From NCBI GenBank assembly GCA_027533385.1, contig JAPZUE010000006.1:62001-126000 (forward strand): a stretch of 64,000 nucleotides of DNA, given 5' to 3'. This stretch comes from Rhizobium sp. GTDB lineage: Bacteria > Pseudomonadota > Alphaproteobacteria > Rhizobiales > Rhizobiaceae. This document shows positions 1-9,796 of this stretch, one piece after another. Both the position numbers and the translations under genes were made by a program. Position 1 is the first letter of the stretch. Every line of letters starts with the position of its first letter. Below the pieces are notes generated by a model. It saw only the letters and a list, made by a program, of their open reading frames with translations. It was not told the origin of the DNA and did not search any database.

Positions 1-2
1 GC

Positions 3-581
3 GTCAAGATCTTCCCGGCGAACCTCTCCGATCGCGACGAGGTCAAGGCACTGGGCGAAAAGGCCGAGGCAGAACTCGAAGGCGTCGACATCCTCGTCAA
101 CAATGCCGGCATCACCAAGGACGGCCTGTTCGTCCGCATGTCGGATGCCGATTGGGATGCCGTTCTGGAAGTCAACCTCACCGCCGTCTTCCGCCTGACC
201 CGCGAGCTGACCCATCCGATGATGCGCCGCCGTTTCGGCCGCATCATCAACATCACCTCCGTCGTCGGCGTCACCGGCAATCCGGGCCAGGCCAACTACT
301 GCGCCTCCAAGGCTGGCATGATCGGCTTCACCAAGTCCCTCGGTCAGGAAATCGCGACCCGCAACGTCACTGTCAACTGCGTTGCCCCGGGCTTTATTGA
401 AAGCGCGATGACCGGCAAGCTGAACGACAAGCAGAAGGAAGCGATCATGGGGGCCATCCCCATGAAGCGCATGGGCACCGGCGCCGAAGTTGCCTCCGCC
501 GTCGTCTACCTCGCCTCCAACGAAGCCGCCTACATGACCGGGCAGACGCTGCACGTGAATGGCGGCATGGCGATGATCTGA
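3..581 (+). CDS. fabG: 3-oxoacyl-[ACP] reductase, 5'-truncated
   Basis: NADPH-dependent reduction of 3-oxoacyl-ACP in type II fatty acid elongation. The frame is open from base 3 and its start lies outside the window; 192 residues remain. The visible part has the SDR NNAG motif, the catalytic Ser-Tyr-Lys region (ITSVVG, then YCASK) and the family C-terminus (TGQTLHVNGGMAM). The downstream acpP and fabF support FabG rather than another short-chain dehydrogenase. The Rossmann glycine motif is missing only because the window starts inside the gene. Confidence 0.95.
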   Translation, partial: VKIFPANLSDRDEVKALGEKAEAELEGVDILVNNAGITKDGLFVRMSDADWDAVLEVNLTAVFRLTRELTHPMMRRRFGRIINITSVVGVTGNPGQANYCASKAGMIGFTKSLGQEIATRNVTVNCVAPGFIESAMTGKLNDKQKEAIMGAIPMKRMGTGAEVASAVVYLASNEAAYMTGQTLHVNGGMAMI

Positions 582-655
582 GCGAATTGCTGGAAAGAGC
601 CCTTGCGCAATAGGATGTTGACCGAGGCGAAGGGGCGAATTTCTGGCTTTGCGGC

Positions 656-677
656 GCGCTTAAACCGTGTTAAGCGC
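656..677. promoter_or_regulatory. Inverted repeat upstream of acpP (GCGCTTAA-N6-TTAAGCGC)
   Basis: Two perfect 8-bp arms, 656-663 and 670-677, are separated by 6 bp. The symmetry and the position in the 275-bp fabG-acpP spacer suggest an operator for a dimeric regulator. The TTAA half-sites resemble CtrA boxes, but the spacing is 6 rather than the usual 7. The function is inferred. Confidence 0.4.
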
Positions 678-716
678 TCCATGACTGTGAGCAGTCGCTC
701 CGTCTCATGGGCCGAA

Positions 717-740
717 GTTTATGCTTTTATTCGCATAAAC
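717..740. promoter_or_regulatory. Second inverted repeat upstream of acpP (GTTTATGC-N8-GCATAAAC)
   Basis: Perfect 8-bp arms at 717-724 and 733-740 flank an AT-rich 8-bp spacer. It could be an operator or a leader hairpin for acpP. It is not followed by a T-run, so a fabG terminator is less likely. Confidence 0.4.
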
Positions 741-856
741 CGCTCTGGGTCAGGGCCGAAGGGTTTGCTGGTGGGGACGAAAGCGTCACTGGCTGAATGC
801 AGGGCAGGGACGCCATTACGGCTCCCTCTGAATTTTAGAAGGTCGAGGATACCGAC

Positions 857-1093
857 ATGAGCGATATCGCAGAACGCGTGAAGAAAATTGTAGTTGATCA
901 TCTCGGCGTTGACGCTGAAAAGGTCGTCGAAGGCGCGAGCTTCATCGATGATCTGGGCGCTGACTCGCTCGACACCGTCGAACTCGTCATGGCCTTCGAA
1001 GAAGAATTCGGCGTTGAGATCCCGGACGACGCAGCTGACTCGATCCTGACGGTCGGCGACGCCGTGAAGTTCATCGAGAAGGCTCAGGCCTGA
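857..1093 (+). CDS. acpP: Acyl carrier protein
   Basis: Carries growing acyl chains on a 4'-phosphopantetheine arm during fatty acid and lipid A synthesis. The 78-residue acidic protein has the canonical GADSLD attachment motif with Ser37 as the modified residue. Length and charge are typical. It sits between fabG and fabF but has its own 275-bp upstream region containing two inverted repeats, so it is probably also transcribed separately at a high level. Confidence 0.98.
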   Translation: MSDIAERVKKIVVDHLGVDAEKVVEGASFIDDLGADSLDTVELVMAFEEEFGVEIPDDAADSILTVGDAVKFIEKAQA

Positions 1094-1142
1094 TCGATCA
1101 CACTGCTGCGGAAGGCGGGTTCACGCCCGTCCTGTCCGCTTG

Positions 1143-1161
1143 GGCCCGCGATGAGCGGGCC
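1143..1161 (+). terminator. Hairpin between acpP and fabF
   Basis: A perfect 7-bp stem (1143-1149 with 1155-1161) with a GATGA loop is followed by TTGTTGT. It is a weak intrinsic terminator or attenuator that could lower fabF relative to acpP. Confidence 0.45.
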
Positions 1162-1225
1162 TTGTTGTATCTGGACCTTTCTTTACAGTGACTTCGGTCA
1201 ACGAATTTGGGGTGGGCTTCGCACG

Positions 1226-2482
1226 ATGAGACGTGTCGTCATCACCGGTACCGGCATGGTATCGCCTCTGGGAGTTGGTACGGAACTGACCTGGCAGCGG
1301 CTTCTCGCGAGCCAAAGCGGTGCCCGCCTGGTCACGGAATTCGAGGTGGAGGATCTGCCGGCAAAGATCGCCTGCCGCATCCCGACTGAAGGTGAAGGCG
1401 CCTGGAATCCGGACGACTGGATGGAGCTCAAGGAGCAGCGCAAGGTCGACCATTTCATCATCTATGCCGTTGCAGCCGCCGATATGGCGCTGAAGGACGC
1501 AGGCTGGGAGCCGAAGACGGACGACGAGCAATGCGCCACCGGCGTGCTGATCGGCTCCGGTATCGGTGGCATCGAAGGCATCGTTGAAGCCGGCCACATC
1601 CTGCGCGACAAGGGTCCGCGCCGTCTGTCGCCCTTCTTCATCCCCGGCCGCCTGATCAACCTCGCTTCCGGCCAGGTCTCGATCCGCCACAAGCTTCGCG
1701 GTCCGAACCATTCCGTCGTTACCGCCTGCTCGACCGGCGCCCATGCCATTGGTGATGCGGCCCGTCTCGTTGCGCTTGGCGACGCAGACGTGATGGTCGC
1801 CGGCGGCACGGAATCGCCGATCAGCCGCATCTCGCTTGCCGGTTTCGCCGCCTGCAAGGCGCTGTCGACCGCCCGCAACGACAACCCGACGGCTGCCTCG
1901 CGCCCCTATGACAAGGACCGTGACGGTTTCGTCATGGGCGAGGGCGCCGGCATCGTGGTGCTCGAAGAGCTGGAACACGCCAAGGCACGCGGTGCCAAGA
2001 TCTATGCCGAGGTCGTCGGCTACGGTCTTTCGGGCGACGCCTTCCACATCACCGCCCCCTCCGAGGACGGCGATGGTGCCTTCCGCTGCATGACCATGGC
2101 GCTGAAGCGCGCCGGCCTGAAGCCTTCCGACATCGACTACATCAACGCCCATGGTACCTCGACCATGGCCGACACGATCGAACTCGGTGCCGTCGAGCGA
2201 CTGCTCGGTGACCACGCCGAAAATGTCTCGATGTCCTCGACCAAGTCGGCGATCGGTCACCTGCTCGGGGCTGCCGGTGCCGTCGAAGCGATCTTCTCGA
2301 CGCTGGCGATCCGCGACAACATCGCGCCGCCGACGCTCAACCTCGACAATCCCGATGTCGTGACCAAGATCGATCTCGTGCCGCACAAGGCGCGCAAACG
2401 TGAGATCAACGTCGCCCTGTCGAATTCCTTCGGCTTCGGCGGCACCAATGCCTCGCTGGTGCTGAAGCGCTACGAGGCCTGA
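1226..2482 (+). CDS. fabF: Beta-ketoacyl-ACP synthase II
   Basis: Condenses malonyl-ACP with acyl-ACP in fatty acid elongation. The 418-residue thiolase-fold protein has the catalytic triad of the family: Cys168 (in TACSTG), His309 (in NAHGTST) and Lys340/His345 (in KSAIGHLLGAAG). The start at 1226 gives MRRVVITGTG, the family N-terminus; the frame is open further upstream to 1151, but those 25 residues look unlike FabF. It follows acpP in the usual fab order. Confidence 0.97.
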   Translation: MRRVVITGTGMVSPLGVGTELTWQRLLASQSGARLVTEFEVEDLPAKIACRIPTEGEGAWNPDDWMELKEQRKVDHFIIYAVAAADMALKDAGWEPKTDDEQCATGVLIGSGIGGIEGIVEAGHILRDKGPRRLSPFFIPGRLINLASGQVSIRHKLRGPNHSVVTACSTGAHAIGDAARLVALGDADVMVAGGTESPISRISLAGFAACKALSTARNDNPTAASRPYDKDRDGFVMGEGAGIVVLEELEHAKARGAKIYAEVVGYGLSGDAFHITAPSEDGDGAFRCMTMALKRAGLKPSDIDYINAHGTSTMADTIELGAVERLLGDHAENVSMSSTKSAIGHLLGAAGAVEAIFSTLAIRDNIAPPTLNLDNPDVVTKIDLVPHKARKREINVALSNSFGFGGTNASLVLKRYEA

Positions 2483-2589
2483 TCGGCTCGGGCGGACGGT
2501 CATTGCACCGGCCGCCCCTGATTGCACGGGATGACGGCGGACTGCTCTTGCCCGCCGCCACTGTCTGCGGGTAGAAATCTTCCCAACGC

Positions 2590-2607
2590 CCGGCGCTGCT
2601 GCGCCGG
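2590..2607 (+). terminator. Hairpin between fabF and mltG
   Basis: A perfect 7-bp GC-rich stem (2590-2596 with 2601-2607) has a TGCT loop. No T-run follows directly (ACGATGACCCGG comes first), so it may be an mRNA-stabilising or Rho-assisted element rather than a strong terminator. Confidence 0.3.
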
Positions 2608-2677
2608 ACGATGACCCGGATTTTTGCCGCATTGCTGGATGAAACAGCCGCTAGTGCGAAACAAAGAAGGATTGCCG

Positions 2678-3895
2678 GTGACCGACAACAGCCAGAACGG
2701 CGGTAGCCAGAACAACGGTGTCTCCTTCGGCCGTGATGCCGAACCCCAGCCGGGCAAGGGACCCTTCATTCCGAAATCGCCGACCGAGGCGCTGCGTCCC
2801 GAACGCGTGCCGCAGCCGCCGCGCCGTTCGCGCAAGGCGCGAAGCCAGCTCGTCATCTTCCTGAATTTCCTCATGACCATGGCGGTCTTCGTCTGTGTCG
2901 TGGCCGTGGCTGGCTTCTTCTATGTCATGGACGCCTATCAGAGGCCGGGACCGCTGACCGCCAACACGAATTTCGTCGTGCGCAGCGGGGCAGGCCTTGC
3001 CGAAATTGCCAACAATCTCGAGCGCAACGGCATTGTCACGGATGCGCGCGTCTACCGCTATGTGACCACGACCTATCTCCAGGATGGTCAGACGCTGAAG
3101 GCCGGCGAATACGAGATCAAGGCCGGCGCTTCGATGAAGGACATCACGGCGCTGCTGGAGTCCGGCAAGTCGATCCTCTATTCGGTGTCTCTGCCGGAAG
3201 GCCTGACGGTCAAGCAGATGTTCCAGCGGCTCGCCGCCGATTCGGTGCTCGAAGGCGACCTGCCGACCGAATTGCCGCCGGAAGGCAGCCTGCGCCCGGA
3301 TACCTACAAGTTCACGCGCGGCACCAACAGGGCCGAGATCGTCGCCCAGATGCGCGCTGCCCAGGAGCGCCTGGTCGACCAGATCTGGGAGAAGCGCGAT
3401 CCGGACCTTCCGATCACGACCAAGGAAGAATTCGTGACGCTGGCCTCGATCGTCGAAAAGGAAACCGGCAAGGACGACGAGCGCGCCCATGTCGCCTCGG
3501 TCTTCATCAACCGCCTGAACAAGGGCATGCGCCTGCAGTCCGATCCGACGATCATCTACGGTCTTTTCGGTGGCGACGGCAAACCGGCGGACCGGCCGAT
3601 TTATCAGTCCGACATCCGCAAGGAAACGCCCTACAACACCTATGTGATCAAGGGCTTGCCGCCGGGTCCGATTGCCAATCCTGGCCGTGCGGCCCTAGAA
3701 GCGGTCGCCCATCCGTGGAAGACGGACGACCTCTACTTCGTCGCCGACGGAACCGGTGGCCATGCCTTCGCCAAGACGCTCGAGGAGCACAATGCGAATG
3801 TACGCCGTTGGCGCAAGATCGAGGCAGAACGTGCCCAGACGCCGCCTGCGACCCTCGATGTCGAGCCGGAAGTCGATCCGACGGCCAACAATTGA
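2678..3895 (+). CDS. mltG: Endolytic murein transglycosylase MltG
   Basis: Inner-membrane lytic transglycosylase (YceG family) proposed to cut nascent glycan strands and set their length. After a Pro- and Arg-rich cytoplasmic tail there is one transmembrane segment (about residues 57-80), then the periplasmic YceG domain with the catalytic Glu region (ASIVEKETG) and the LQSDPTIIYG signature. The GTG start at 2678 is chosen because AAGAAGG sits 7 bases upstream; an ATG at 2624 would add 18 residues without a better ribosome site. About 405 residues. Confidence 0.93.
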   Translation: MTDNSQNGGSQNNGVSFGRDAEPQPGKGPFIPKSPTEALRPERVPQPPRRSRKARSQLVIFLNFLMTMAVFVCVVAVAGFFYVMDAYQRPGPLTANTNFVVRSGAGLAEIANNLERNGIVTDARVYRYVTTTYLQDGQTLKAGEYEIKAGASMKDITALLESGKSILYSVSLPEGLTVKQMFQRLAADSVLEGDLPTELPPEGSLRPDTYKFTRGTNRAEIVAQMRAAQERLVDQIWEKRDPDLPITTKEEFVTLASIVEKETGKDDERAHVASVFINRLNKGMRLQSDPTIIYGLFGGDGKPADRPIYQSDIRKETPYNTYVIKGLPPGPIANPGRAALEAVAHPWKTDDLYFVADGTGGHAFAKTLEEHNANVRRWRKIEAERAQTPPATLDVEPEVDPTANN

Positions 3896-3918
3896 GACCG
3901 GCGTTAAGGGGCGGGGAT

Positions 3919-4809
3919 ATGACACTGCAATCCATGACCGGTTTTGCCCGGGTTGAGGGCTCGTCCGGTCGTTATCGCTGGGCCTGGGAATTACGCTCGG
4001 TCAACGGCAAGGGCCTTGATCTGCGCACCCGTCTGCCGCAGGGGCACGAAGCGCTGGAGACGGATATCAGGCGCCTCGCCGGCGAGCGGCTGACCCGCGG
4101 CAACCTGCAGATCGGTCTGAGCGTCACGGTGAGCGAAAATCGCGTCGAGGCCGTTCTCAACCGTGATGCACTCGCAGCCGTACTCGCTCTGCGCGACGAA
4201 CTGGGCCCTGACGTTCTCGATCCGGCTCCCCTGCGGCTCGACACGCTTTTGTCGATCCGCGGACTGGTCGACATGCGCGAAGCGACCGATGATCCGGACG
4301 CGATCGCGGAGCGTGACGCCGACATCCTCGATGGCCTCGAGCGCGCCATCTGCGCGCTTGCCGATATGCGCATGACGGAAGGCACGGCACTTCGCCGGAT
4401 CCTCGAAGAGCATATCACCAAGATCGAAGAGCTTGCCCTGCAGATTGAGGCCGATCCCTCGCGTTCGCCCGAAGAGATTGCCCGCCGGCTGGAAGCCCAG
4501 CTTGCAAGCCTGATGGATGGTACAAGCGGCCTTGACCGAGACCGCCTCCATCAGGAAATCGCCATGATCGCCACCAAGGCCGATCTGCGCGAAGAGATCG
4601 ACCGGCTGAAGGCGCATGTGAATGCTGCCCGCGAATTGCTCTGTTCCGGAGGTCCGGTCGGGCGCAAACTCGATTTCCTGGCGCAGGAATTTAACCGAGA
4701 ATCAAATACTATCTGTTCCAAATCCAATTCGGTCGCGGTCACTGCCGCAGGCATCGAATTGAAGGTCGTCATCGACCAGTTCCGCGAACAGGTTCAAAAT
4801 CTGGAGTAG
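3919..4809 (+). CDS. YicC/YloC family endoribonuclease
   Basis: Member of the YicC family, in which E. coli YicC is an endoribonuclease acting on RNAs such as RyhB. The 296-residue protein has the N-terminal YicC domain (MTLQSMTGFAR, the nearly invariant start) and the C-terminal DUF1732 region with REEIDRLKAH, GRKLDFLAQE and REXNT followed by SK. The start at 3919 matches the family; the frame is open about 200 bp upstream but overlaps mltG. Its place between mltG and gmk is conserved in many proteobacteria. Confidence 0.93.
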   Translation: MTLQSMTGFARVEGSSGRYRWAWELRSVNGKGLDLRTRLPQGHEALETDIRRLAGERLTRGNLQIGLSVTVSENRVEAVLNRDALAAVLALRDELGPDVLDPAPLRLDTLLSIRGLVDMREATDDPDAIAERDADILDGLERAICALADMRMTEGTALRRILEEHITKIEELALQIEADPSRSPEEIARRLEAQLASLMDGTSGLDRDRLHQEIAMIATKADLREEIDRLKAHVNAARELLCSGGPVGRKLDFLAQEFNRESNTICSKSNSVAVTAAGIELKVVIDQFREQVQNLE

Positions 4810-4812
4810 TCC

Positions 4813-5460
<648 letters not shown>

Positions 5461-5588
5461 GTGGCGAGCGCGCAGCATCGGGAACGTGCCGTCAATATCC
5501 GTTCCAGTCGATTGCGCTACCTGCGGAAGCCTGCTTTCGCAAGCCGACATTGCAGCACTGACATGATTGCTTGGTAAGCCAGTTTTGC

Positions 5589-5605
5589 CGGGCAAATTCC
5601 GCCCG
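5589..5605 (+). terminator. Weak hairpin downstream of gmk
   Basis: A 5-bp GC stem (CGGGC/GCCCG) with a 7-base loop is followed by a T-containing but interrupted stretch. It is the only candidate end signal between gmk and the chemoreceptor gene. Confidence 0.25.
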
Positions 5606-5677
5606 TCGTTCAATTTCGCTATGTTATATATGACTTATGTTTAACTTTTAGAGCGCATGCTCTTCCGGACGCTATGG

Positions 5678-5700
5678 TTGCAGAATAGTGATTTCTGCAA
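5678..5700. promoter_or_regulatory. Inverted repeat in the leader of the NIT-type chemoreceptor gene
   Basis: Perfect 8-bp arms TTGCAGAA (5678-5685) and TTCTGCAA (5693-5700) surround a 7-bp spacer and end 10 bases before the ribosome binding site GGAGAG (5711-5716). It may be an operator or an mRNA hairpin affecting translation. Confidence 0.4.
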
Positions 5701-5722
5701 GTCAAATGCTGGAGAGATGCAA

Positions 5723-7912
5723 ATGCGACTGACGGATGTCTCTGTGACGTGGCGCCTGGCTCTGGCGCTTGCGATACCCCTCGTGGCCCTGGCCGGGCTG
5801 GCCTATGTCGAAATCAACACCACCTTCACGGCCTATCAACACGCACGCCATCTGGGCGTCGTCAGCGCCGATCTCGGCGTGATCGGCGACTTCGTCCATG
5901 CGCTTCAGGCTGAACGTGCCGAGGCGGTGGGTCTGCTGGCCTCGAAAGGCGCGGAGCACCGGGCGCAATTGGACCAGGCCCGCGACAAGGCGGCCCCCGC
6001 CCTTGCCGGCATGGATCAGGTCCTCAAGGACATGAAGGCCGAAGGCGATCCGACGCTTCTTCGTCATGAAGCGGAGCTGGCTGCAATACTGGCCAAGCTT
6101 CCGGAGATACGGGCAACGACAGATCAGCTCGCCCTGGCTCCCACCGCAGCTTTCGTCTACTACACCGATCTCGTGCACCGGCTGATGAATGTCTCTCGCG
6201 AGTTCTCGCTCGCAGCCGGAGCACGCGGCGTTGTCGGCAAGATGATGGCCTACAGCCTGCTGATGAACGCCAAGGAAGTGGCTGGCCAGGAGCGTAACCT
6301 CGGTCACGCCTTCATCTCGGAAGGCAAGTTCGACGCGGCCCATTACATCGACTTCATCGGTATGTTCGGCTCGCAGAAATCACTGATCGATCAGTATCTG
6401 GAGCTTCTCCCGGATGAGGACCGTGAACACTACCGCCAGTCCTTGCATACCCCGGATTCTCAAGCTGTCGAGGACATCCGCTCGAAAATGATGGTGGGCG
6501 GCCTGTCGGCGGATCTCAGCAGCATCGACAGTGCCGAGTGGCTCGAAACCTCCGCCCGACGGATCGAACGCCTGAAGGAACTGGAGAACGAGACGCTGGC
6601 TACGATTGTCGTTGATGCCCAGAAGATGGCGGATGAGGAATATCAGCATCTTCTACGTGTTGCCGGCATCACGGGCACAGTGCTGACCTTCGCCTGTTTC
6701 TTTGCTGTCTCGCTGTCACTGACCGTCGTGCGGCCGCTGCGTCGACTGACGCGGACGATGAACGATCTGGCCGCCGGCCAGGTGGAAGTCGATCTGATCC
6801 GATCGGAAAGCAAGGACGAGATCGGCCAGATGGGCCGAGCCGTGACGGAGTATATCGCGCTTGCCAAGGCCCGCATGGTCAAGGAGCGCGAGGAGCAGGA
6901 AGCGGCCGAACGCACAAAGCGTGCCGCCGAACTGGAGGCCGAGCGCGAACGCGCCGAGCGCGCCGCCGAGATCGCCCATGCGGTGGAGGAGCTTGCAGGC
7001 GGGCTGGACGCTCTGTCGTCTGGAGATATCGGCTTCCGTCTCTCCAGACCATTTGCACCGTCGCTCGATCCGCTCCGCATCAGTTTCAACGGCTCCATGG
7101 AGCGACTGTGCGGCGTGATCTCGACCATCCGGCAGAGCACGGGCCAATTGCATGGTGGTTCGCAGGAACTGCAGCTTGCGGCGGATGATCTTGCCCGGCG
7201 TACCGAGCGACAGGCCGCAGCGCTCGAGGAGGCCGCAGCCTCGATCACCGAGATTACCGCCACCATGACCAGTTCCACTCAACGCGCCGAGGAGGCCGGT
7301 CACCTGGTGCGTGAGGCGACACTGACGGCGCAAAGATCTGGCGCCGTGGTCTCCGATACGGTCAAGGCGATGCACCATATCGAGCAGTCGTCCGGCCAGA
7401 TCAGCCAGATCATCTCGGTGATCGATGAGATCGCCTTCCAGACCAATCTGCTCGCACTGAATGCCGGTGTGGAAGCGGCACGTGCCGGGGAGGCCGGCAA
7501 GGGGTTTGCGGTTGTCGCCCAGGAAGTGCGTGAACTTGCCCAGCGCTCGGCGACAGCTGCCCGCGAGATCAAGGCCCTGATCAACCGGTCGACGGAAGAA
7601 GTCGAAGCAGGTGTGCGTCTGGTTCATGAAACCGGCGACACGCTGAAAGGCATCGAAGACCATGTGATGAAGATCAATGAACGCGTCACGGCAATCGTAG
7701 CGGCTGCCAAGGAGCAATCCGCAGCTCTCAACGAGATCAGCCAGGCTGTCAGCCAGATGGATCAGGTGACCCAGCAGAATGCGGCGATGGTTGAGGAGGC
7801 GAGTGCGGCAACATCGAGCGTGGCTGCCGAAGCCGACCGTTTGAACGGCCAGATCGCTCTGTTCAAGCTTCCGGAAAACGAAAACCGCCGTCGTGACCAT
7901 CAGGCCGCCTGA
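5723..7912 (+). CDS. Methyl-accepting chemotaxis protein with NIT-like sensor
   Basis: Transmembrane chemoreceptor that signals to CheA/CheW. An N-terminal transmembrane helix is followed by a long helical periplasmic region whose [16 protein letters not shown] segment resembles the nitrate- and nitrite-sensing (NIT) domain. Then come a second membrane helix near residue 320, a HAMP domain, a second HAMP-like segment and the cytoplasmic signalling hairpin with the conserved [19 protein letters not shown] tip. No C-terminal CheR/CheB-binding pentapeptide is present (it ends in HQAA). The ATG at 5723 is chosen because GGAGAG lies 6 bases upstream; 5657 and 5717 are alternatives. About 729 residues; the ligand is inferred. 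Confidence 0.9.
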   Translation: MRLTDVSVTWRLALALAIPLVALAGLAYVEINTTFTAYQHARHLGVVSADLGVIGDFVHALQAERAEAVGLLASKGAEHRAQLDQARDKAAPALAGMDQVLKDMKAEGDPTLLRHEAELAAILAKLPEIRATTDQLALAPTAAFVYYTDLVHRLMNVSREFSLAAGARGVVGKMMAYSLLMNAKEVAGQERNLGHAFISEGKFDAAHYIDFIGMFGSQKSLIDQYLELLPDEDREHYRQSLHTPDSQAVEDIRSKMMVGGLSADLSSIDSAEWLETSARRIERLKELENETLATIVVDAQKMADEEYQHLLRVAGITGTVLTFACFFAVSLSLTVVRPLRRLTRTMNDLAAGQVEVDLIRSESKDEIGQMGRAVTEYIALAKARMVKEREEQEAAERTKRAAELEAERERAERAAEIAHAVEELAGGLDALSSGDIGFRLSRPFAPSLDPLRISFNGSMERLCGVISTIRQSTGQLHGGSQELQLAADDLARRTERQAAALEEAAASITEITATMTSSTQRAEEAGHLVREATLTAQRSGAVVSDTVKAMHHIEQSSGQISQIISVIDEIAFQTNLLALNAGVEAARAGEAGKGFAVVAQEVRELAQRSATAAREIKALINRSTEEVEAGVRLVHETGDTLKGIEDHVMKINERVTAIVAAAKEQSAALNEISQAVSQMDQVTQQNAAMVEEASAATSSVAAEADRLNGQIALFKLPENENRRRDHQAA

Positions 7913-7930
7913 TAGGGCGGCCTGATGGTC
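7895..7930. terminator. Bidirectional terminator made from the ends of two convergent genes
   Basis: A perfect 15-bp inverted repeat (7895-7909 with 7916-7930) has a 6-base loop that contains the chemoreceptor stop codon. The left arm encodes the last codons of the chemoreceptor; the right arm reaches 2 bases into the rsmA stop codon. There is no long T-run on either side. Confidence 0.6.
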
Positions 7931-8756
7931 AAAGCAGATTGGCGAGCCTGCAGAATTCCTCGACGCTGAGCGTCTCTGCCCGGCGCTGAGGATCGATCTC
8001 GGCGCGGGCGAGCAACGCCTCACCGCCGATCGGCTTCAGGCTCTGCCTGAGCATCTTGCGCCGCTGTCCAAAGGCGGCGAGCGTGACTTTCTCGAGCTTG
8101 TCGGGATCACAGGGCAGGGGCTTCTCGATCGGCACGAGATGCACGACCGTCGAGGTGACCTTCGGCGGCGGGGTAAAGGCCTGCGGGGGAATGTCGAAAG
8201 CCATGTGGGCCTGCGTTCTCCAGCCGCAAAGAACGCCGAGCCGGCCGTAGTGATTGTCGTCTTCGCGCGCGACGATGCGCTGACCGACTTCCTTCTGGAA
8301 CATCAGCGTCAGCGATTGCCAGAAGGGTGGCCACGCCGCTGGCAGAAGCCAGTTCACAAGAAGCTGGGTGCCGACATTGTAAGGCAGGTTCGCGATGATC
8401 TTGACCGGCTCGCCCTTGGCGAGGTCCTCGAAATCGGTCTTCAGCGCATCGCCTTCGATGACCTCAAGCTGGCCTGGATAGTGGTCTGCTATCTCCTGCA
8501 GCGCCGGCAGGCAACGCGGGTCGCGCTCGATGGCGATCACTTTCTTTGCTCCGAGCGCAAGGATGGCGCGGGTCAGACCGCCGGGGCCGGGGCCCACTTC
8601 GATCACCGTCACGCCTTCAAGCGAACCGGCATTGCGAGCCACCTTCTGGGTCAGGTTGAGGTCGAGCAGAAAGTTCTGTCCCAGCGCCTTCTTGGCGTCG
8701 AGACCATGGCGCGCGATCACTTCGCGCAGCGGCGGCAGTCCGTCAAGCGCAGCCAT
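7929..8756 (-). CDS. rsmA: 16S rRNA dimethyladenosine transferase RsmA (KsgA)
   Basis: Dimethylates two adjacent adenosines in helix 45 of 16S rRNA late in small-subunit assembly. The 275-residue protein has the GQNFLLD N-terminal motif, the SAM-binding [10 protein letters not shown], and the NLPYNV catalytic motif of the rRNA adenine dimethylases. The start codon overlaps the pdxA stop by one base (TGATG), so the two are translationally coupled, a pairing seen in many proteobacteria. Confidence 0.97.
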   Translation of the reverse strand: MAALDGLPPLREVIARHGLDAKKALGQNFLLDLNLTQKVARNAGSLEGVTVIEVGPGPGGLTRAILALGAKKVIAIERDPRCLPALQEIADHYPGQLEVIEGDALKTDFEDLAKGEPVKIIANLPYNVGTQLLVNWLLPAAWPPFWQSLTLMFQKEVGQRIVAREDDNHYGRLGVLCGWRTQAHMAFDIPPQAFTPPPKVTSTVVHLVPIEKPLPCDPDKLEKVTLAAFGQRRKMLRQSLKPIGGEALLARAEIDPQRRAETLSVEEFCRLANLL

Positions 8757-9778
8757 CAGACGGATACGCTCCCGGCGCGCACCATCCGGTCCGCCATCTG
8801 CAGGGCTGCAACCAGGCTCGTCTCCTTCGCAAATCCGCTGCCGGCAAGGCCAAAGGCCGTCCCATGATCCGGCGAGGTGCGGATGAAGGGCAGGCCGAGC
8901 GTGACATTGACGCTATCGTCGAAGCCAAGCGCCTTGGCGGGGATCAATGCCTGATCGTGATACATGCAGATTGCCACGTCGTAACGTGTCCTTGCATCGT
9001 CGTGGAACATGGTGTCGGCAGGCAGTGGCCCGAAGGCGTCGATGCCCTCGTCGCGGAGCACACGGATGGCCGGTTCGATGATGTCGTCGTCCTCAAGGCC
9101 GATCGCACCGTTTTCGCCCGCATGGGGGTTGAGGCCGGCCACGGCGAGACGCGGCGATACTAAGCCGAAACGGGCCTTGAGGTCGCGAGCGACGATCCGG
9201 CAGGTCTCCACGATAAGAGCCTCGCTGAGCGCTCCGGGCACATCTTTAAGCGGGATATGGATCGTGACAGGGACAGCCTTGAGCTTCGGGCCCGCAAGCA
9301 TCATTACAGGCATTAACGCTTGCCCGGTGGCACGCGCCGTCAGGTCGGCCAGAAATTCCGTGTGGCCCGGAAAGCCGAAACCGGCCTCATAGAGAACCGA
9401 CTTGGCAATCGGATTTGTGACCACCGCGGCGACCTCGCCTGCAAGGCACAGAGAAACCGCCTGCTCGATCGCTTGGATCGTACCCCGGGCATTTGCCACA
9501 TGTGGCTTGCCCGCAAGCACATCCACGCCGGTCGGGATCGGCAGCACGGGCAGGGCGGTCGCGAAGAGGGCACTTGCATTCGCCGGATCCGATTCGGCGA
9601 TGGTCACGTCCAGTTCGAGCTGCCGCGCCCGAACCTGGAGCACGGCTGGATCGCCCAGGTAGAGGAAGGGTGGAAGGCCGAGTTCATGGCGCTTCAGCCA
9701 GGCCTGAATGGCAATGTCCGGCCCTATACCGGCCGGATCACCCTGGCTGAGCGCCAGCGGAAGCACACCATCGGTCAT
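8756..9778 (-). CDS. pdxA: 4-hydroxythreonine-4-phosphate dehydrogenase
   Basis: NAD-dependent step of the DXP-dependent pyridoxal 5'-phosphate pathway. At 340 residues the protein has normal length and carries the metal-binding histidines in [18 protein letters not shown] and MYHDQALIP, plus the N-terminal [11 protein letters not shown] signature. It lies 18 bp after the SurA-like gene and overlaps rsmA. Confidence 0.97.
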   Translation of the reverse strand: MTDGVLPLALSQGDPAGIGPDIAIQAWLKRHELGLPPFLYLGDPAVLQVRARQLELDVTIAESDPANASALFATALPVLPIPTGVDVLAGKPHVANARGTIQAIEQAVSLCLAGEVAAVVTNPIAKSVLYEAGFGFPGHTEFLADLTARATGQALMPVMMLAGPKLKAVPVTIHIPLKDVPGALSEALIVETCRIVARDLKARFGLVSPRLAVAGLNPHAGENGAIGLEDDDIIEPAIRVLRDEGIDAFGPLPADTMFHDDARTRYDVAICMYHDQALIPAKALGFDDSVNVTLGLPFIRTSPDHGTAFGLAGSGFAKETSLVAALQMADRMVRAGSVSV

Positions 9779-9796
9779 GGATCGGCCTTTCGCCGC

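Noticed and set aside
656..677. CtrA binding box
   Set aside because: The TTAA half-sites are spaced by 6 instead of 7 bases, so it is kept only as an unassigned inverted repeat.
603..860. 85-codon open frame in the fabG-acpP spacer
   Set aside because: Overlaps both inverted repeats and the acpP start, has no ribosome site and a non-coding composition; the spacer is better explained as a promoter region.
1121..2632. Long open frame antisense to fabF
   Set aside because: It mirrors the codon pattern of fabF in a GC-rich genome, has an Arg/His/Gly-rich composition, no ribosome site and no recognisable domain.
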